This document shows positions 11,000 to 23,260 of a stretch of DNA of 64,000 nt, piece after piece. Source of the stretch: Posidonia oceanica (lineage: Eukaryota > Streptophyta > Magnoliopsida > Alismatales > Posidoniaceae); the NCBI GenBank assembly GCA_037176725.1, contig JAZBRS010000014.1, positions 75,002,501-75,066,500 of the forward strand. Reading direction: 5' to 3'. A program made the position numbers and the translations under genes. A model generated the notes under the pieces. It had not been told where the DNA came from. It saw only the letters and a program-made list of their open reading frames with translations, and did not search any database. How positions within the stretch are numbered: position 1 is the first letter of the stretch; each line of letters opens with the position of its first letter.

Positions 11000-12660
11000 T
11001 CTCCTCCTTCCTCCTTTTCTCCACTTGCACCCGAACACCCTCTCCTCTCCTTCTCCTTCTTTTCCCTCCGGCTTCAAAAATCCATCATCAACCTGCCAGC
11101 CCAGTACTCCTCTTGCACTGATGAGCTGCTCACCGCCGACACTTCACCTCTCTGCCCGACGGTTGCCCCACGCCACCATTCGGCGCTCGCTCTGCAAGCA
11201 GCTTCCTCCGCCGGCACACCCAGAGATTGGCAAGCCTGCACAGACCCACTTCCACCTCCTCCACGCCCATGCCCACTCAAGTGCTAAGCCCAGACCAAAA
11301 CCAGCTTCCCCCTTCCCTTCCAGTGGTCCGAAACACAGAATTCACACGCACCAAGCCAGAGAGAACCCAACTCCCTCCTTCTCAGCACTAGCAGCTTCTC
11401 CTCTTCCTTCCCACAACCACAGTCACCCACAGCCCTCCAAACTCCTCCACAGCATTCATCGAGCATCCAGCTTCCTCACCCAACACCCAGTTCACCGCCA
11501 TTCACCCAGCAGACCTTCCTCTCCATCACAAACACTTACGCGCCTTTTTTGCCCAAAAACACCAGAAACTCCCACCGCACTCCAGACACCTCGCCACCTC
11601 GATCTAGCTTCCCTTCCATACTCACCAGACCTCCACGAACCTAGAGGAACATCCACCAACACCCAGATAGCTACCCAGTAGGAGAGAGCCAGAAAAATCC
11701 ACAGTGCAGCCCAAAATTTCCAGATCCTATCCAGGGAGTGCAAGCTCGCTTCTGAGCAACTCTAGAGCTCCCTCGCAACGCAAGGAACCCCCTCTGATCG
11801 CCGTGCGCCTCCGTCGCCCTCCACAGCATTGCAGCAAACGCTCACCGGACTGTCAAACGCAACTCGACGTTGCCAGCACATGCCGACCATCGTCACAGGT
11901 AACCAAAGTCATTTCCAAGCTCCATGCATGCCTATCCTGCTTTCTAGATAGTTAGAAGTAGGATTAGTGCCGTAAGTTAGGATTTAGCCTCTGCCGCTAC
12001 AGTGTCGCCTTCCCCGACAAGTACTGAGCTCCGCCGCCATGTGTCGTGCGTTCCAGGCCCGCTCCTTCCATCTGGAACCTCCCCCGAGCTTCGCCAGGAC
12101 GTCCCTGACCTGCTCCACCCCCACGCGATCGTCGCTGCAGCCCCATGCACCCGCTCTGCCTCTGCAACCGCCGGAGTCCTGCGCCGAGTTCGACCTGGCG
12201 CTCCGGACCTCCCCAAGCCACTGGATCCTCCCCGAAGCATCGTCGGACCTCCAGGAGACTGGTCCAATGCTGCCCAGGCCCTTCCGCAGCCCCCAGCTCC
12301 TGCCCCGTCCGCCGCCTCCTTTGCAACAGTCGTCGAGGTCATCAGGATGCCTCCGCCACCGCAGCTCCTCCGGATCAACTCCCCGAGCTTCGCCTAACCA
12401 TCGGGAAGCTCACCTAGCAGCCGCCTTGCACCGCATCAGACCCCAGCGCCACCCTCGCCTCCGGCTTCCTCTGCTGAAAGTCAGCTAGATCGGCAGGCCA
12501 CTCCAACAACCGCGGCGCGCCGCCAAAGCCATCGGAGCCTCCGGACGGATCACCTCTAGCTTCCCCGGGCCTCAGGCCAGCCTCCCGCGCACCCCTCAGC
12601 CGCCGCGCACCCTTTCTTCCCTTGCGACAGTGCTGCAGTGTCGGGTGACACTGTAGCTGC
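11000..12660 (+). other. GC-rich zone of B LTR, no gene
   Basis: This zone is rich in C and G and reads as Pro/Ser/Arg-rich frames on both strands, the longest at 10908-11681. Its 3' LTR counterpart (30560-32200) has the frames broken by stops and indels, and no frame resembles a known protein, so it is treated as non-coding LTR sequence. CTGTAG repeats and a tatag string occur near 12650-12670. Confidence 0.6.
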
Positions 12661-12689
12661 ATATAGTTTTGATTTTATTTTGGTTTGGT

Positions 12690-14130
12690 GCATTGAAATA
12701 AATTACTGTAGTTTATTTTATTTACTTTTGGGTCCAGCTGTGGTTTAAGAATCATTTAATTTTTGATTTAAATCATATTGCATTACATTTTGGTCCATCA
12801 TTTTAGTTTAATTGCATGCAAGTCCTTCATATATTTCGTTTAAATCATTTAAGTGTTAGTTTAAATCATACATTGCATTTCAGTCCTTAAGTTTCTGCTA
12901 TTTGCTTTTGGGTCCAGTTCTGGTTGATAAATCATTTAATGCTGCATTAAAACTATATTGCATTGCATTTAAATACTGTGTTTTAGTTTATTTGTATCTT
13001 AGTCCAGTTGCAGTTCCAGCATCTCATTTAAATCTAATTTTTACCTTATTACATTGTATAAAAAACCCTAAAAATATTTTAATTGCATCTAAGTCCAGTC
13101 TGTTGTGAATCATGCATTTAATTTGCATTTTTACCATATTGCATTGCATTTTAAATCCTGTGGTTTGCTATTATTGCATCTAGGTCCTCTGATCAATCAG
13201 ATTTCATTTAAATCATGTTTTAAACTATATTGCATTGCTGTTTAGTCCAGAAACATGTTTTAATTGCAAGTCAGTCCTTAGAACATTCATTTATTCATTT
13301 AACTGTGATTTTTTATCCTTATTGCATTGTAATAAAGCCCTCAGGGTTTTAATATTTGCATTTAGGTCCAGTCTGGTTTCAGCTGTGATTTAAATGTGAA
13401 TTTTAAACCTTATTACAATGCAATAAAGTCCTGCAAGTTTCAATTATTACATTTAAGTCCAGTTTGCTTTGAATTGTGATTTTTAAACCTTATTACATTG
13501 TAATAAAGTCTTGTGGTTTTACATTATTGCATTTAGGTCCAGTTTGCTTCCAACTGTGATTTAAATGTGATTTGTAACTTTATTACATTACACTAAAGTC
13601 CTGTAACTTGGAATTATTGCATTTAAGTCCTTTACACATGCCTACATCACTTAAATGGCTCTTTTAAACCACATTGCACTGTTTTAAAAGCCCAACAATT
13701 TTCCTGAAGTGCATGTTAGTCCACATTGTCTACTGTCGCTTGTTTGCATACCGGTTTTGCATTGTATTTGGCCCTGCATGTTTTTTGAAAACTGCATTTA
13801 GGTCCTTTCTTGTATTATTGCATGCATATCTTGCCATTAATGTTGCATTTAGCCATTTCTTGCATATTGCTCTGCTACATCCTCATTTTTGCATGCATTC
13901 GCCATGTTACATTGCATTTTGCCACATTTTGCATGTAGGCCCCTATACTTTCCCTAAATTGCATTTAGGTCCTTGTCTTTGTATTTTTGCATGCATTGCA
14001 TCCACACATCATTGCATCTGCTTCTTAGCAAGCATCTACTCTGCTGCATTGTATTTTGCCATGTTTTTGCATGTAGGACCTTGTAGTTCTTTTAATTGCA
14101 CTTAGGTCCCTACATTTGCATTCTTGCATG
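12690..14130 (+). repeat. degenerate tandem repeat zone (period about 80-90 bp) in B LTR
   Basis: A loosely conserved unit recurs, marked by ttgcatttaggtcc or variants (for example near 13358, 13448, 13530 and 13618). The intervening text has the pattern gtgatttaaatgtgattt, then ttattacattgyaataaagtcc. The spacing of the marker is about 80 to 90 bp. The same zone is in the B 3' LTR (32240-33630). A more diverged version exists in element C's LTRs (35400-36880 and 57960-59380). Confidence 0.7.
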
Positions 14131-15194
14131 CATTGCATCCCATGTCATTGCATATTGCACTATAGCATCGTTTTGAGCATTCTTAGCTCCCTTGCATGTA
14201 GGACACCCTGCATTGCACATACATAGAGGTAACTTGCATTTAGACCCCCACTTAGACCACTTTTTCTGGCCCATGAGCCTTCTGACTTGAAACCTGAATA
14301 ACTTTTGATCGGACCGTTGGATCTTCACGATCTAACTGCCTAGGTCTCCCTAGTTGAATGATCTTTCATTCTAACCAAAGTTATCTCAGATCGGGCCTCA
14401 GATCGTCAAGATAAGCTCATCTGAATCACTGTATAGCACTCATTGCCTAATCAATTGCATTGCATGCATCGTTTTTGAGATCTGTCTTCTCGTTCATGTA
14501 GATTAGGCTTTACCGCTCCTGCTTTCGTTTTCCATGTTGCATGCCACTTCGCATTTGCATGGTTTACCGCTATTTTGTTTTATCAACTGCATTTGCATTT
14601 AGGGCAGTGATGCTTACTGTTTGGAGTTCTTACGAACCAAGGCTTGCCCATTCGGAATACTGACAGTGCTGCTGAGCACATAGATTGCACGTTTAATTCC
14701 TTGCACACATTTCAGCACTTAAAGCATTCATTTGAGCATGTAATTAAGCATTCATAGCATTTAGGCATTCACATCATACATCTTCCGGCATATGCGAGCG
14801 TAAGCCTAGAAAGACCGATTCTCGGACGTATCGGGGGTACCTAACACCTTCCCCGTGCGTAACAGGAGTCCTTGCCCTTTCTCTTGGCACGTAATGACCA
14901 TATCACCCTTATCCTTAGCACGAGTCACATTTGCATAGCATTTGCATTCTTTTCTCTTTCTTTCTTTCTCTTTTGCATGATTTCTCATGCTTTCCATAGT
15001 TTTCCTTGTCTCCCAATTTAATAGACACGGTGGCAACTCTGATTTAGTCTTATCTTTGTTTTTCCTCTTTTTCTAGCGTTACCGAGTAGAGTATCCCTCC
15101 TCGGGTCCTGCCACTAATAGTGAACCTAATTCCGATCGGTGCACGCGAGCTTTGGCATCATGCATGGACGATCCGAATTTCGGAATTACTACAG

Positions 15195-15212
15195 TAGCGA
15201 CTCCACTGGGGA
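15195..15212 (+). promoter_or_regulatory. element B primer-binding site (tRNA-Arg type)
   Basis: TAGCGACTCCACTGGGGA starts one base after the LTR end. Element C has TGGTGACTCTGCTGGGGA at the same place. Together they imply an ancestral TGGCGACTCYRCTGGGGA, beginning with TGG (complement of the tRNA CCA end). This agrees with the tRNA-Arg primer site reported for Ogre elements. Each copy has one transition in the first four bases. Confidence 0.8.
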
Positions 15213-16391
15213 TACTAGACTTCGGCTTTCGTTTTGGCTTTCTCGCCGCTTGGATTTTGCATTTCTTTTGCTTGCCTTGCTTGTTTACATGCTTTATTCC
15301 TTGCTCTGCCTTTACATGCTCTACTACTTGTCTGTCTTTACTTACTTTACTTTATTTGCTTACATTGCTTATCATTGCTCTATTTCTCACTTTACATGTC
15401 TAAATAATTGCTTGGCACAATAATACATGCTTTTTGGATGGTAAATGCTTTGTTTTACACATTTGCTATGCCACCACACATGCACATAACATGCATACCT
15501 GCCTTTTGACATGCTAAGTGTTTCTCTTCTCACTATCATGTCCACATACACATGCACATGTCATGACCATGCTTTTTGTAGTGATTGTATGTTGTTTGTT
15601 TGCCATATTTAGGTGATTTTCTTCCCCTTTTTGCATTAAGCCTAAGGACAATTAGAGACTGATTACTCCCCCCTTGGCAATTAAAAATGGCAAGTAAAAA
15701 TAAATTCTAGGTGCAACTAGAGCCATCAACACACCTGCATCCCCTTGAGTTAATAAAATATGCAAGATAAAAGACTTTAATCATTTGCATGAAGCATCAT
15801 ATAGGGCATGCATCCTCTCATCTGAGTCCACCTATCAGTTCGCGAAGGATAGTCCTGGCCTCTTGCCCCAATGCTTTGGCATGGCGTGAGTCGGTCGATC
15901 TGTCCCCCCTTGTCAAGGGTCGTGTCGGTGCTAGTGGAGGGTACCACCCACCCTTCGGCGGGGTCGAGGCTACCAACGCACCACCCTGTTACTACCTGAG
16001 CTTTGGGCCAGGATTTAGACAGGGGACCTACTTTTCTGACCTGAGTCGGTGACCTGTACACCTGTGAGTATCCGAAGTAGACTACCTACTAGAATACACT
16101 AGATTGGTGAGACAGAGCATGCTAGAGAGCATACATGTCATTCATGCCACAATTTAATGCATTTACATTTCATTTTCTGGTTCTAATCTTAGTTTCTGTT
16201 GTGTCCCATAGAGATCAGTAAGCGAGTTCCCTAGCTGGAGCTCGAGTCCCTCCTCTTACTGACACCCTTGCTGAGACACTTGTGCTTGACCATCTTCTCC
16301 TGAGCTATCCGCTTTTGCGACGATAGCTCCTCCTAGAACTCGCTCTTTCACCTCTCGCCGCAGCCCCATTCTCACCCGCTCTCGGTCAGCG
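15213..16391 (+). other. element B untranslated leader
   Basis: This is about 1.2 kb between primer site and gag. A T-rich part (15220-15480) is followed by a block (15780-16060) well conserved with element C (39860-40140). It starts at a gcatgaagcatcatatag string and includes a cttgtcaagggtcgtgt string. The open frames across this block differ between B and C while the nucleotides are similar, so the conservation is likely at RNA level (packaging or translation control). That role is inference. Confidence 0.6.
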
Positions 16392-18765
16392 ATGGCCCAG
16401 CACACCATTGAACCCCTGCTTACCCTTGCTTCGGAGGCGGTTTCCGCTTTGGTCCCTCCGACTCCCGCTTCTACTCCCTCTGTGCCCCTTGTGACACCGG
16501 AGTTTCCCCCTCTGTCGCCTAGGGCACCCCAGTTTGTTCCGGGGCACTAGCAGACATACGCCCCTTTGGATCCGGTCGCCGAGTCTATCTTGATGACTGC
16601 CACTCGCATTCTGGAGACGCCTCTGACCCCACTATCCCAGGGATACGTCCCTCTCAACTCCTCTTCTGTTGTGGCGACCCTTGCTGTAGGACTTCAATCT
16701 TCTAGACAGTCTGTCCCTTTTGGCTCTGTTCCCCCGCCGACATTGCACCTCAGTATTCCCACTGACAGGACGCCTGATGAGCTGTATCAGCATCTGATGG
16801 AGACTACCTAGCAGCTGCACGGCATGGCTCTATCAGTCCACCCTTCCTTCACCCCTGCTGGTCCCGAGGTTCCTGTGCGGCCTGCTCCCGCATATCATGC
16901 ATTTCCTTCTGCACTTCCGCCTAGACCATCGCGATGGGGGCACGATTCCCGCCTACTGCATCTGCACAGCACTATGCACAGCATGCACCTCCGCCACCTA
17001 GTGGCCAGTCCTTTGGGCTGGTTGGAGCGCAGTACCCTACAGGCCTGCCGCCTGGCATCGCGTCAGTGCGGCCGTTGTTGCTCCAGCACTCTACACCCAC
17101 TGCACAGCATGTCATCTACCTGCCCCCTTGCATCAAGTTCAGACTTCAGCATGCATTCCCTCTTACACTACACCTGCGTACGGGTACGTCGGCCATCACC
17201 TCGCATCACCAAGCGACGTGATGGTGGATCCGGAGGAGCACCTTAGTGCGACCCAATCGGCGTACGTGGTCTCTACCCCTGTTGCCCCATCACCTCCGGT
17301 AGCCAATCCAGACCCCATCAATAACAGGATGGATGTTCTAGAGAAAGCACTACGTCTAGTGTAGGGTACAAACCACCAAACCTACCAGTTCTGGGACCTC
17401 TGCTATTTCCCAGAGGCGTACTCCCACCGAAGTTCAAGATCCCAGAATTTGAAAAATATAATAGTAGGGGCTGCCCCATAGCCCATCTGAAGGCGTATTG
17501 TGCTGATCTCGCTCAGCTTCAGCTGATGAGAGGTTGCTGATCCGCCTGTTCCAAAAGAGTCTGTTAGGTCCGGCCCTCAAGTGGTTCACGTCGCTTGACA
17601 TGACCACGATCAAGACTTGGAATGACCTAAGCCAGGCATTCCTGGAACAATATTCCTTCAACCTCGACCTGGTCCCAAAGCACGCGGACCTGGTCGCAAC
17701 CAAGCAGAATCCTGGCGAGCCGTTCGGAGAGTACGTCAGCCGCTAGCGCGCCCTTGCTTCCTAGGTCAAAGATAGGCCCTCTGACGAGGAGTCTATCGAG
17801 ATCGTTATCAAAGGGGCGCAGTCATCTACCGGGGCTCTGCTTAGTATTCAACCCGTCACGACCTTCACCGCACTAATCCGAGCTAGCGCTCGCATAGAGA
17901 GTTCGTTGCAGAGTGGCAACTTCCCCGCACTCTCTGCGTTCGCCAAGCAGGCCCCCGCCAGTAGCAACAGTAGCACCACCACCAACAACAACAGCGGTAG
18001 CAGCAGCAGCCGCCCCCAGAAGAAGGATCCTCCGAAACCCACTGTTGCATACGTCGACTCTCCTGCTGTGCTTGTTCATCTGGCTTCTCGGCCTGCCCCT
18101 GCTCAGATCATTTAAGCACCTGCACCTAGGGCACACGCCACACCACAGATCACTACCACCACTCGACCGGTCTATCCTGCCGTATCGGTTCAACAAGGAC
18201 AATACCAAAGGCAGAGACGGCCACCCACTGAGAAGCGGAAGTTCGCCCCATTGGCGGAACCACTGAATGCTGTTCTCGTGAAGGTTGCGTCGCTCCTGAG
18301 CTTTCCGGAGGTTCGCCCCCCACCAAACCCACTACCGCATTGGTAGAAGGCGAACCTTTTCTGCAATTTCCATCGAAGTGTCTGGCATTCGACGGATAAT
18401 TGCTTCACCCTACGGAATACTATTCAGGACTTGATCGAATCGGGAACGATTGTATTCGACATGCACGAGGCGTCCACTTCCACACTTCCCCCTACATCAG
18501 CATCAGCATCTTCCCCAGCCAATATTGTCCGCCAGCCCCTGCCGGAGCACTCCTATCCGGGAGGCACAGGGACCTCGAGAATCCACTCTTCCCCTCCGGG
18601 TCTGCCACGTCTGTGGTAGACCCCTTTGAACTCATCCATGACATTTCTGAACCCTTTCTAGTCTCTCTTTATCTTGCGGCTGTCGCCGGCTCCGAGTCGG
18701 GCGTTCATATGATCCGACCGCGTGCCAGGCCGGAGCGCTCTTCTGCACCACCCACCATGCTTCCT
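16392..18765 (+). pseudogene. element B gag
   Basis: The likely start is MAQHTIEPLLTL at 16392, matching MAQRTLEPLLTP in element C. A Pro-rich N-terminal region is followed by the retrotransposon-gag capsid core (about 17530-17900: LIRLFQKSLLGPALKWF, FLEQYSFNLDLV) and an Asn/Ser-rich linker. A variant zinc knuckle with spacing CX2HX4HX4C follows at 18362-18403 (CNFHRSVWHSTDNC), a pattern typical of the Tat clade in place of CCHC. The frame is broken by several TAG codons (for example at 16548, 16809, 17744 and 17762) and by frameshifts near 17400 and 18570. Gag would build the particle that packages the element RNA. Confidence 0.85.
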
Positions 18766-18851
18766 TAGGCTCAAGCCCAGTACACCTCCTAGCTAGGCCT
18801 TAGCTAGGATCCCCTGTCCACCTGTTAGGTAGACCTCAACCTCCACCTACT

Positions 18852-19842
18852 TTGCCTACCCAACAACCCCCTTTATCCCCCCCTCAATCAATAAACACCC
18901 CTATAGCCCCTCTCATGCTCGCTGCACGTGCTCCTGTGGTTATTAACCTAACCCGGGATACCCATCGTGTACTTTACAGCTACGCCACAGAAATGTATGC
19001 GGAAGTGACGCGAACGGGGAAGGTCTACAAACCCCCAGCACTGGCGGTTAGGCCTAATCATCCAAAACCTGTAGTACCTCCTTCCTTAGGCCAACCTGCA
19101 GCACCTCCACCATCAGGCCATCCTCCTGTACCTGCCATAGCTAAACCTACCCCCAAAGCTACACCTCCTACCACCAAAAAGGGACAGCCCAAGGCCGACA
19201 TTACTTCCCAACTTAAGAAGGTTAAAGCTGACATATCCATTTGGACCTTATACACATATCTGCCAAACACCGCGAGGCTTTTCTTCATGTGTTCCAAGCT
19301 GCCCATGTGTCCCAAGCTATAGAACCTACCGCCTTGGAAAGCATGGTCGGGATGATCGTGGAGCCTCAGGTCATCACTTTCACGAGTGATGAGTTGCCTT
19401 CGGCAAGGATTAATCATAACTAACCCTTGTTCGTCACAGTACAATTCAAAAACTTCTGCATTCCCCTTGTGCTGGTCAATAATAGGTCAGGCCTTAACGT
19501 CTATCCCTTCGCACAGCAACAAAGCTCAGATTCAAAGCCGAGGACATTACTCCGGCTGTAAAGGGAATGACAGCTTTTGATAATACCCACCATGATGCTC
19601 TAGGGATCTTGATTATTCCTCTCATCATTGGCCCGGTCACATTCGATGTAGAATTCTACGTCGTTGACTTGGAGCCTAACTTCAACTTTTTGCTTGGGCA
19701 CCCTTGGCTCCACAAGCAACAGGTTATCCCCTCGACCCTCCATTGCATGATCAAGTTTCGCCGAGGCGACGATGTCATCGTTGTCATGGCGGAGAATTTT
19801 GAGAAGGAGCAGATCGAGGCAGTCTCCTCTGTCTCGTCATAA
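18852..19842 (+). pseudogene. element B aspartic protease region
   Basis: A Pro-rich segment with VVINLTRDTHRV and a Lys-rich part is followed, after a frameshift near 19230, by the retropepsin domain. The active-site block is at about 19470-19500. Element C reads LVDNGSGLNV here, whereas B reads LVNNRSGLNV, so the catalytic Asp is Asn (codon at 19478) and the next Gly is Arg. The C-terminal block GILIIPLIIGPVTF and LLGHPWLHKQQ (about 19590-19730) is intact. The expected role is cleavage of the Gag-Pol polyprotein, but this copy cannot do it. Confidence 0.82.
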
Positions 19843-19937
19843 ACTGTCCCCTTTGACCCTGAACTCTCAGATGCTTTATACTGCGTTAATCGGTGCGAGC
19901 CGGTTAACTTTATCCAGATCTTGAACGCGTCAACTCC

Positions 19938-20138
19938 TTGGCCATTCACAATAATCCTTTTCAGATGGTCGAAAACGTCTGTCACAGGTGGGGTTACGTC
20001 AAGGGGACACCGCTCGGGCGATACGGCCAGGAAATCACTGAGCCGATCATGGCAGAGGAGCGAAGAGACAACAAGGATCTTAATACGACCCGCAGACTGA
20101 TGAAAGTAAGCACCCGCAGTCAAAGAATCGAAGGATGA
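19938..20138 (+). pseudogene. G-patch-like motif downstream of element B protease
   Basis: The translation contains MVENVCHRWGYVKGTPLGRYG followed by an EITEPI string. The equivalent in element C is ICRRWDYEKGTPLGHHGQGI with GLGY further on. Glycine spacing around an aromatic-Gly-x-x-Gly-x-x-Leu-Gly core and a distal GLGY resemble a G-patch, an RNA-binding/helicase-cofactor motif. G-patches are known directly after protease in betaretroviruses, and I recall similar ones in plant Tat elements. The frame is disrupted past 20080. The domain call rests on motif spacing only. Confidence 0.55.
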
Positions 20139-20398
20139 TCATTCCCCAGGACCTCGCTAACTTCACTAATGTAGGTACCCTAGGTTCAAGCAGAGTTCAA
20201 GCCGTAGCACAATCGGAGCCGTGCTAGAGCCCTTCGCTGCCGACGGAAGACTAGGTCTGCATTGGGGACTACTATTCGGATGAGGATCAATCTGGCACAG
20301 TAGGGGCAGCCCGGACCTGTAGCGAGATCCAACTCAGCACGGTAGCTTCTCGGTCAGTTTGTCTGGCCATTTCCTCCATAGATCATAAGGCAGCAGAT
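20139..20398 (+). other. degraded continuation of the pro-pol spacer in B
   Basis: Short homologies to element C (44280-44540) persist, such as the PRDLTNF and YYS-DE strings, but the frame changes repeatedly. No separate gene is seen. In published Ogre elements an intron lies between protease and RT. I could not define splice sites here with confidence. Confidence 0.5.
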
Positions 20399-21469
20399 TT
20401 GGCAGGCCCTTTGACAGAATTGACAGTCTCTGATCTTCCTGCAGTCTTATCAGTATCACCGATGCCAGCAGCAGCAGCTTTGAAGTCAGGGATACCTACT
20501 CAGGCACAGTTAGCCAGTCTGCCCGCTGCCGCAGTTGCGTCAGTACAACTATCACCTTCTCTAGCGGGTCAATCACCGAGTTCAGCCAGCAGCGCGACTC
20601 AACCTGTTTCAGCAGCCGCGTCACAAGCAGTGCTGCTGGCTCAGTCAATCACACATCCTCCTGCCTCAAAACATCAACTCTCATGGCAGACCCCCATGGC
20701 ATCAGAGGCCACGCCATCATTATCACCACCAGATACAAAGGCCCTGTCGAGCAGCACAACCTCCTAGCCATTGGCCCTCCAGAAGAGCAGCTTTGCCTCC
20801 CTTCCAACTGCAACTGTGACTTTGGCAGCGCACCCGTCAGCGGCCCTGCTAACCAATCTGTTTGGATCTCTGATCACGAGGCCGCCGCCATCAACCATGC
20901 CCGCAGGCCAGCCAGAGCGAGCACCCAGAGTAGTAGTACATCTAGCGGCTGGGCCAGAGCCAGAGGCCCTCGGTGCCTACTACGTTGACTCACCCTTGGA
21001 TGAGGAGGAAGGAGCAGCAGTAGAGGCCCAGGTCGACTCGTGGATGGGAGACTTAGAGCTACTGTCCCAGGAGCAGCTAAAGTCACTGACAGCGGACCTG
21101 GCAGAGTATCAGGCAGCAAGGAAAGGGAAAGTCGTGGCTACGGACCCCTCCCCGCAAAAAGACCATGCCCCTATCATGGTCATTGAAGAAGACTCAACAA
21201 CAGTGGCCCCCACTAGACCGGATGAAATGATCACTCTGCAGCCACAAGGCGGGTCTAGGTGGTTGGTGCAGCACATGCCTTACTCCAGCAATACCCTGAT
21301 CAGCCGCCAGTCTGATATACCCTCCACAAGCACAACAAGAAGCATGGGGGAGGAAGCATCAGTAGTACAAGCAGTGACAGAATCAGCTGAATCAGTAGAG
21401 CCAGTAGTAGCAGGGTCAATAGCAGCATCAGAAATAGAGTTAGCAGCAGTGCCATCAGTAGCAGAGTAG
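20399..21469 (+). pseudogene. Ser/Ala/Pro-rich acidic spacer of B Gag-Pol
   Basis: This is a low-complexity polypeptide of unknown function between protease and RT. It is rich in Ser, Ala, Pro and Thr, followed by a better conserved acidic part (AYYVDSPLDEEEG, DLELLSQEQLKSLTAD, KGKVVATDPS, then SRWLVQHMP). Element C has a homologous block at 44549-45760 with the same landmarks in order, so it was once translated. One TAG (20765) separates two halves in B. No enzyme motif is visible. Similar disordered spacers occur in Tat-clade polyproteins. Confidence 0.65.
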
Positions 21470-21529
21470 CCAAAGGAAGTTGCCAGGACAGAGGTCGCGC
21501 ACTAAGGATACAGAAACACTCGAGTAAGC

Positions 21530-23227
21530 GTGACCATCCTGAAGCGTCACCTGGGCCAAGAGGCGGAGCATCTACACTCCTTTGATATCTCAGACCCCAC
21601 CTTTGAAAAGGAGATCCTCTCGGAACTTATTGCATACAGAGAGGAGGATGATGTAGGCGAGGATGAGAATGATGAACCATCGCTTGAGTTCTGGCCCTAC
21701 GACGACGATCCAGAAGGCCCCAACCTCCATGTCAAAGAGGAGACGGAGGTTGTCAACATCGGCACAGCTAAAGAAGCCAGAGAGGTTCGCATCAGCGCCC
21801 TACTATCGCCCCAGGCCAGAGCAGAGTTCATTGCATTCTTGAAAGAGTATGTAGATATCTTCGCCTGGAGCTACGAAGACATGGTCGGCCTCGATGTCAA
21901 AATAGTAGTGCATAACCTACCCTTGGATCCAGATGCCAAGCCAGTAAAGTAGAAGCTAAGAAGATGGCGACCGTAGTGACTGCTCATGATCAAAGAAGAG
22001 ATAATGAAGCAACACAGTGTCAACTTTTTGAAGGTCATCTTTTACCCTGAATGGCTTGCGAACATTGTGCTAGTGCCCCAGAAAGATGGCCGAGTCCGGA
22101 TATGCATCGACTACAGGGACCTGAACAAGGCGAGTCCCAAGGACGATTTCCCACTGGCTCACATTGACGTCCTAGTCGACAATACTGTAGGCCACAAGAT
22201 GCTATCCTTTATGGACGGCTTTTCCGGCTATAATCAAATCAAAATGGCAGAAGAAGACATGGAGAAGACATCATTTATCACCTCCTGGGGGGTCTTCTGC
22301 TACCAAGTTATGCCGTTTGGGCTCAAGAACACTGGTGCCACTTATCAGAGGCCGATGACAGTGCTTTTCCACGACCTCATGCACCAAGAAGTTGAGATTT
22401 ACGTGGACGATATGATTGCCAAGACCAAAGAGCCCGAGTATCACCTCACATGTCTGAAGAAGTTCTTTGATCGCTTGAGGAAATACAAGCTGCGGTTCAA
22501 CCCTAGTAAATGTGTATTCAGGGTGTCATCCGGAAAACTCCTGGGATACATTGTCAGCCAGAGGGGGATCGAGGTGGACCCGAGCAAGGCAAAAGCCATC
22601 GTGGAGATGCCACCCCCTAGGACTGAAAAGGAGGTCCGAGGCTTGCTAGGGCGTTTACAGTATATCAGTCGCTTCATTTCACAGCTTACGCCCACTTGCA
22701 AACCCATATTCAAGCTCTTGAAGAAGAATGCACAAATCGACTGGAGTGAGGAGTGCCAGGCTGCATTTGACAAAATCAAGAAGCTACTGATCAAACCTCC
22801 TGTCTTGGTTCCTCCCACGCCGGGGAGACCTCTGCTTCTCTACCTTTCTACCACGCAGCATTCCATGGGTGCCGTCTTGGGCCAACATGATGAATCAGGT
22901 AGAAAGGAGCGTGCCATTTATTACCTAAGCAAGAAGTTCAATGAATGCGAGGCCAGGTATAGCACAATAGAGAAGACCTGCTTATCTCTTGTCTAGGCTG
23001 CACAAAAGCTAAGGCACTATATGATGGCATACCCAGTTCAGCTCTTATGTCGGCATGACCCTATCAAGTTCCTCTTCCAGAAGCCGGCTATGGTGGGCAG
23101 ATGTATTAAGTGGCAGGTGTTGTTATCTCAGTACGACATCACCTTCGTCACACAGAAATCCATGAAGGGTCAAGCCATGGCAGATCATCTTGCTGACTTT
23201 CCTCTGCCTGAGTTCCAGCCTCTCTAG
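21530..23227 (+). pseudogene. element B reverse transcriptase and first RNase H (degenerate)
   Basis: An acidic linker (YDDDPEGPNLHV, then IFAWSYEDMVGLD and HNLPLDPDAKPVK) leads into RT. RT motifs are GRVRICIDYRDLNKASPKDD, FMDGFSGYNQI, VMPFGLKNTGATYQR, the catalytic YVDD at 22400-22411, and GLLGRLQYISRFI. The following domain (about 22830-23190) aligns with Gypsy RNase H by position (AIYYLSKKF, STIEKTCLSLV, GQAMADHLADF). However, it has LYLSTTQHSMGAVLG where the first catalytic Asp should be, so it is probably inactive by descent. Nonsense codons lie at 21950, 21974-21979 and 22994. The last is TGG in element C. Confidence 0.92.
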
Positions 23228-23260
23228 ACGTAGTTCCCGGATGAGGACATCCTCTTTGCA

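Larger units (their letters stand above)
9936..15193 (+). repeat. element B 5' LTR (5258 bp)
   Basis: The LTR starts TGTTGACACCCC and ends ATTACTACA, directly followed by the primer-binding site. It matches 29490-33632 plus 61489-62594. It is layered: a CCTAG-rich A/C segment (9990-10250), a pyrimidine-rich zone (10260-10990), a GC-rich zone (11000-12660), an AT-rich zone of degenerate repeats (12690-14130), and a conserved distal part (14380-15193) shared with element C. Over the first about 100 bp the two LTRs differ at roughly eight positions by eye, so the insertion is not recent. Open frames inside it are not considered genes. Confidence 0.92.

Noticed and set aside
10908..11681. Pro/Ser-rich 257-codon frame in the B LTR
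   Set aside because: It lies in LTR sequence, begins in a pyrimidine tract, and its counterpart in the B 3' LTR (30480-31213) is broken in several places.
15789..16052. Small ORF (87 codons) in the B leader
   Set aside because: The homologous C leader (39870-40103) is conserved in nucleotides but in a different frame, so protein coding is unlikely.
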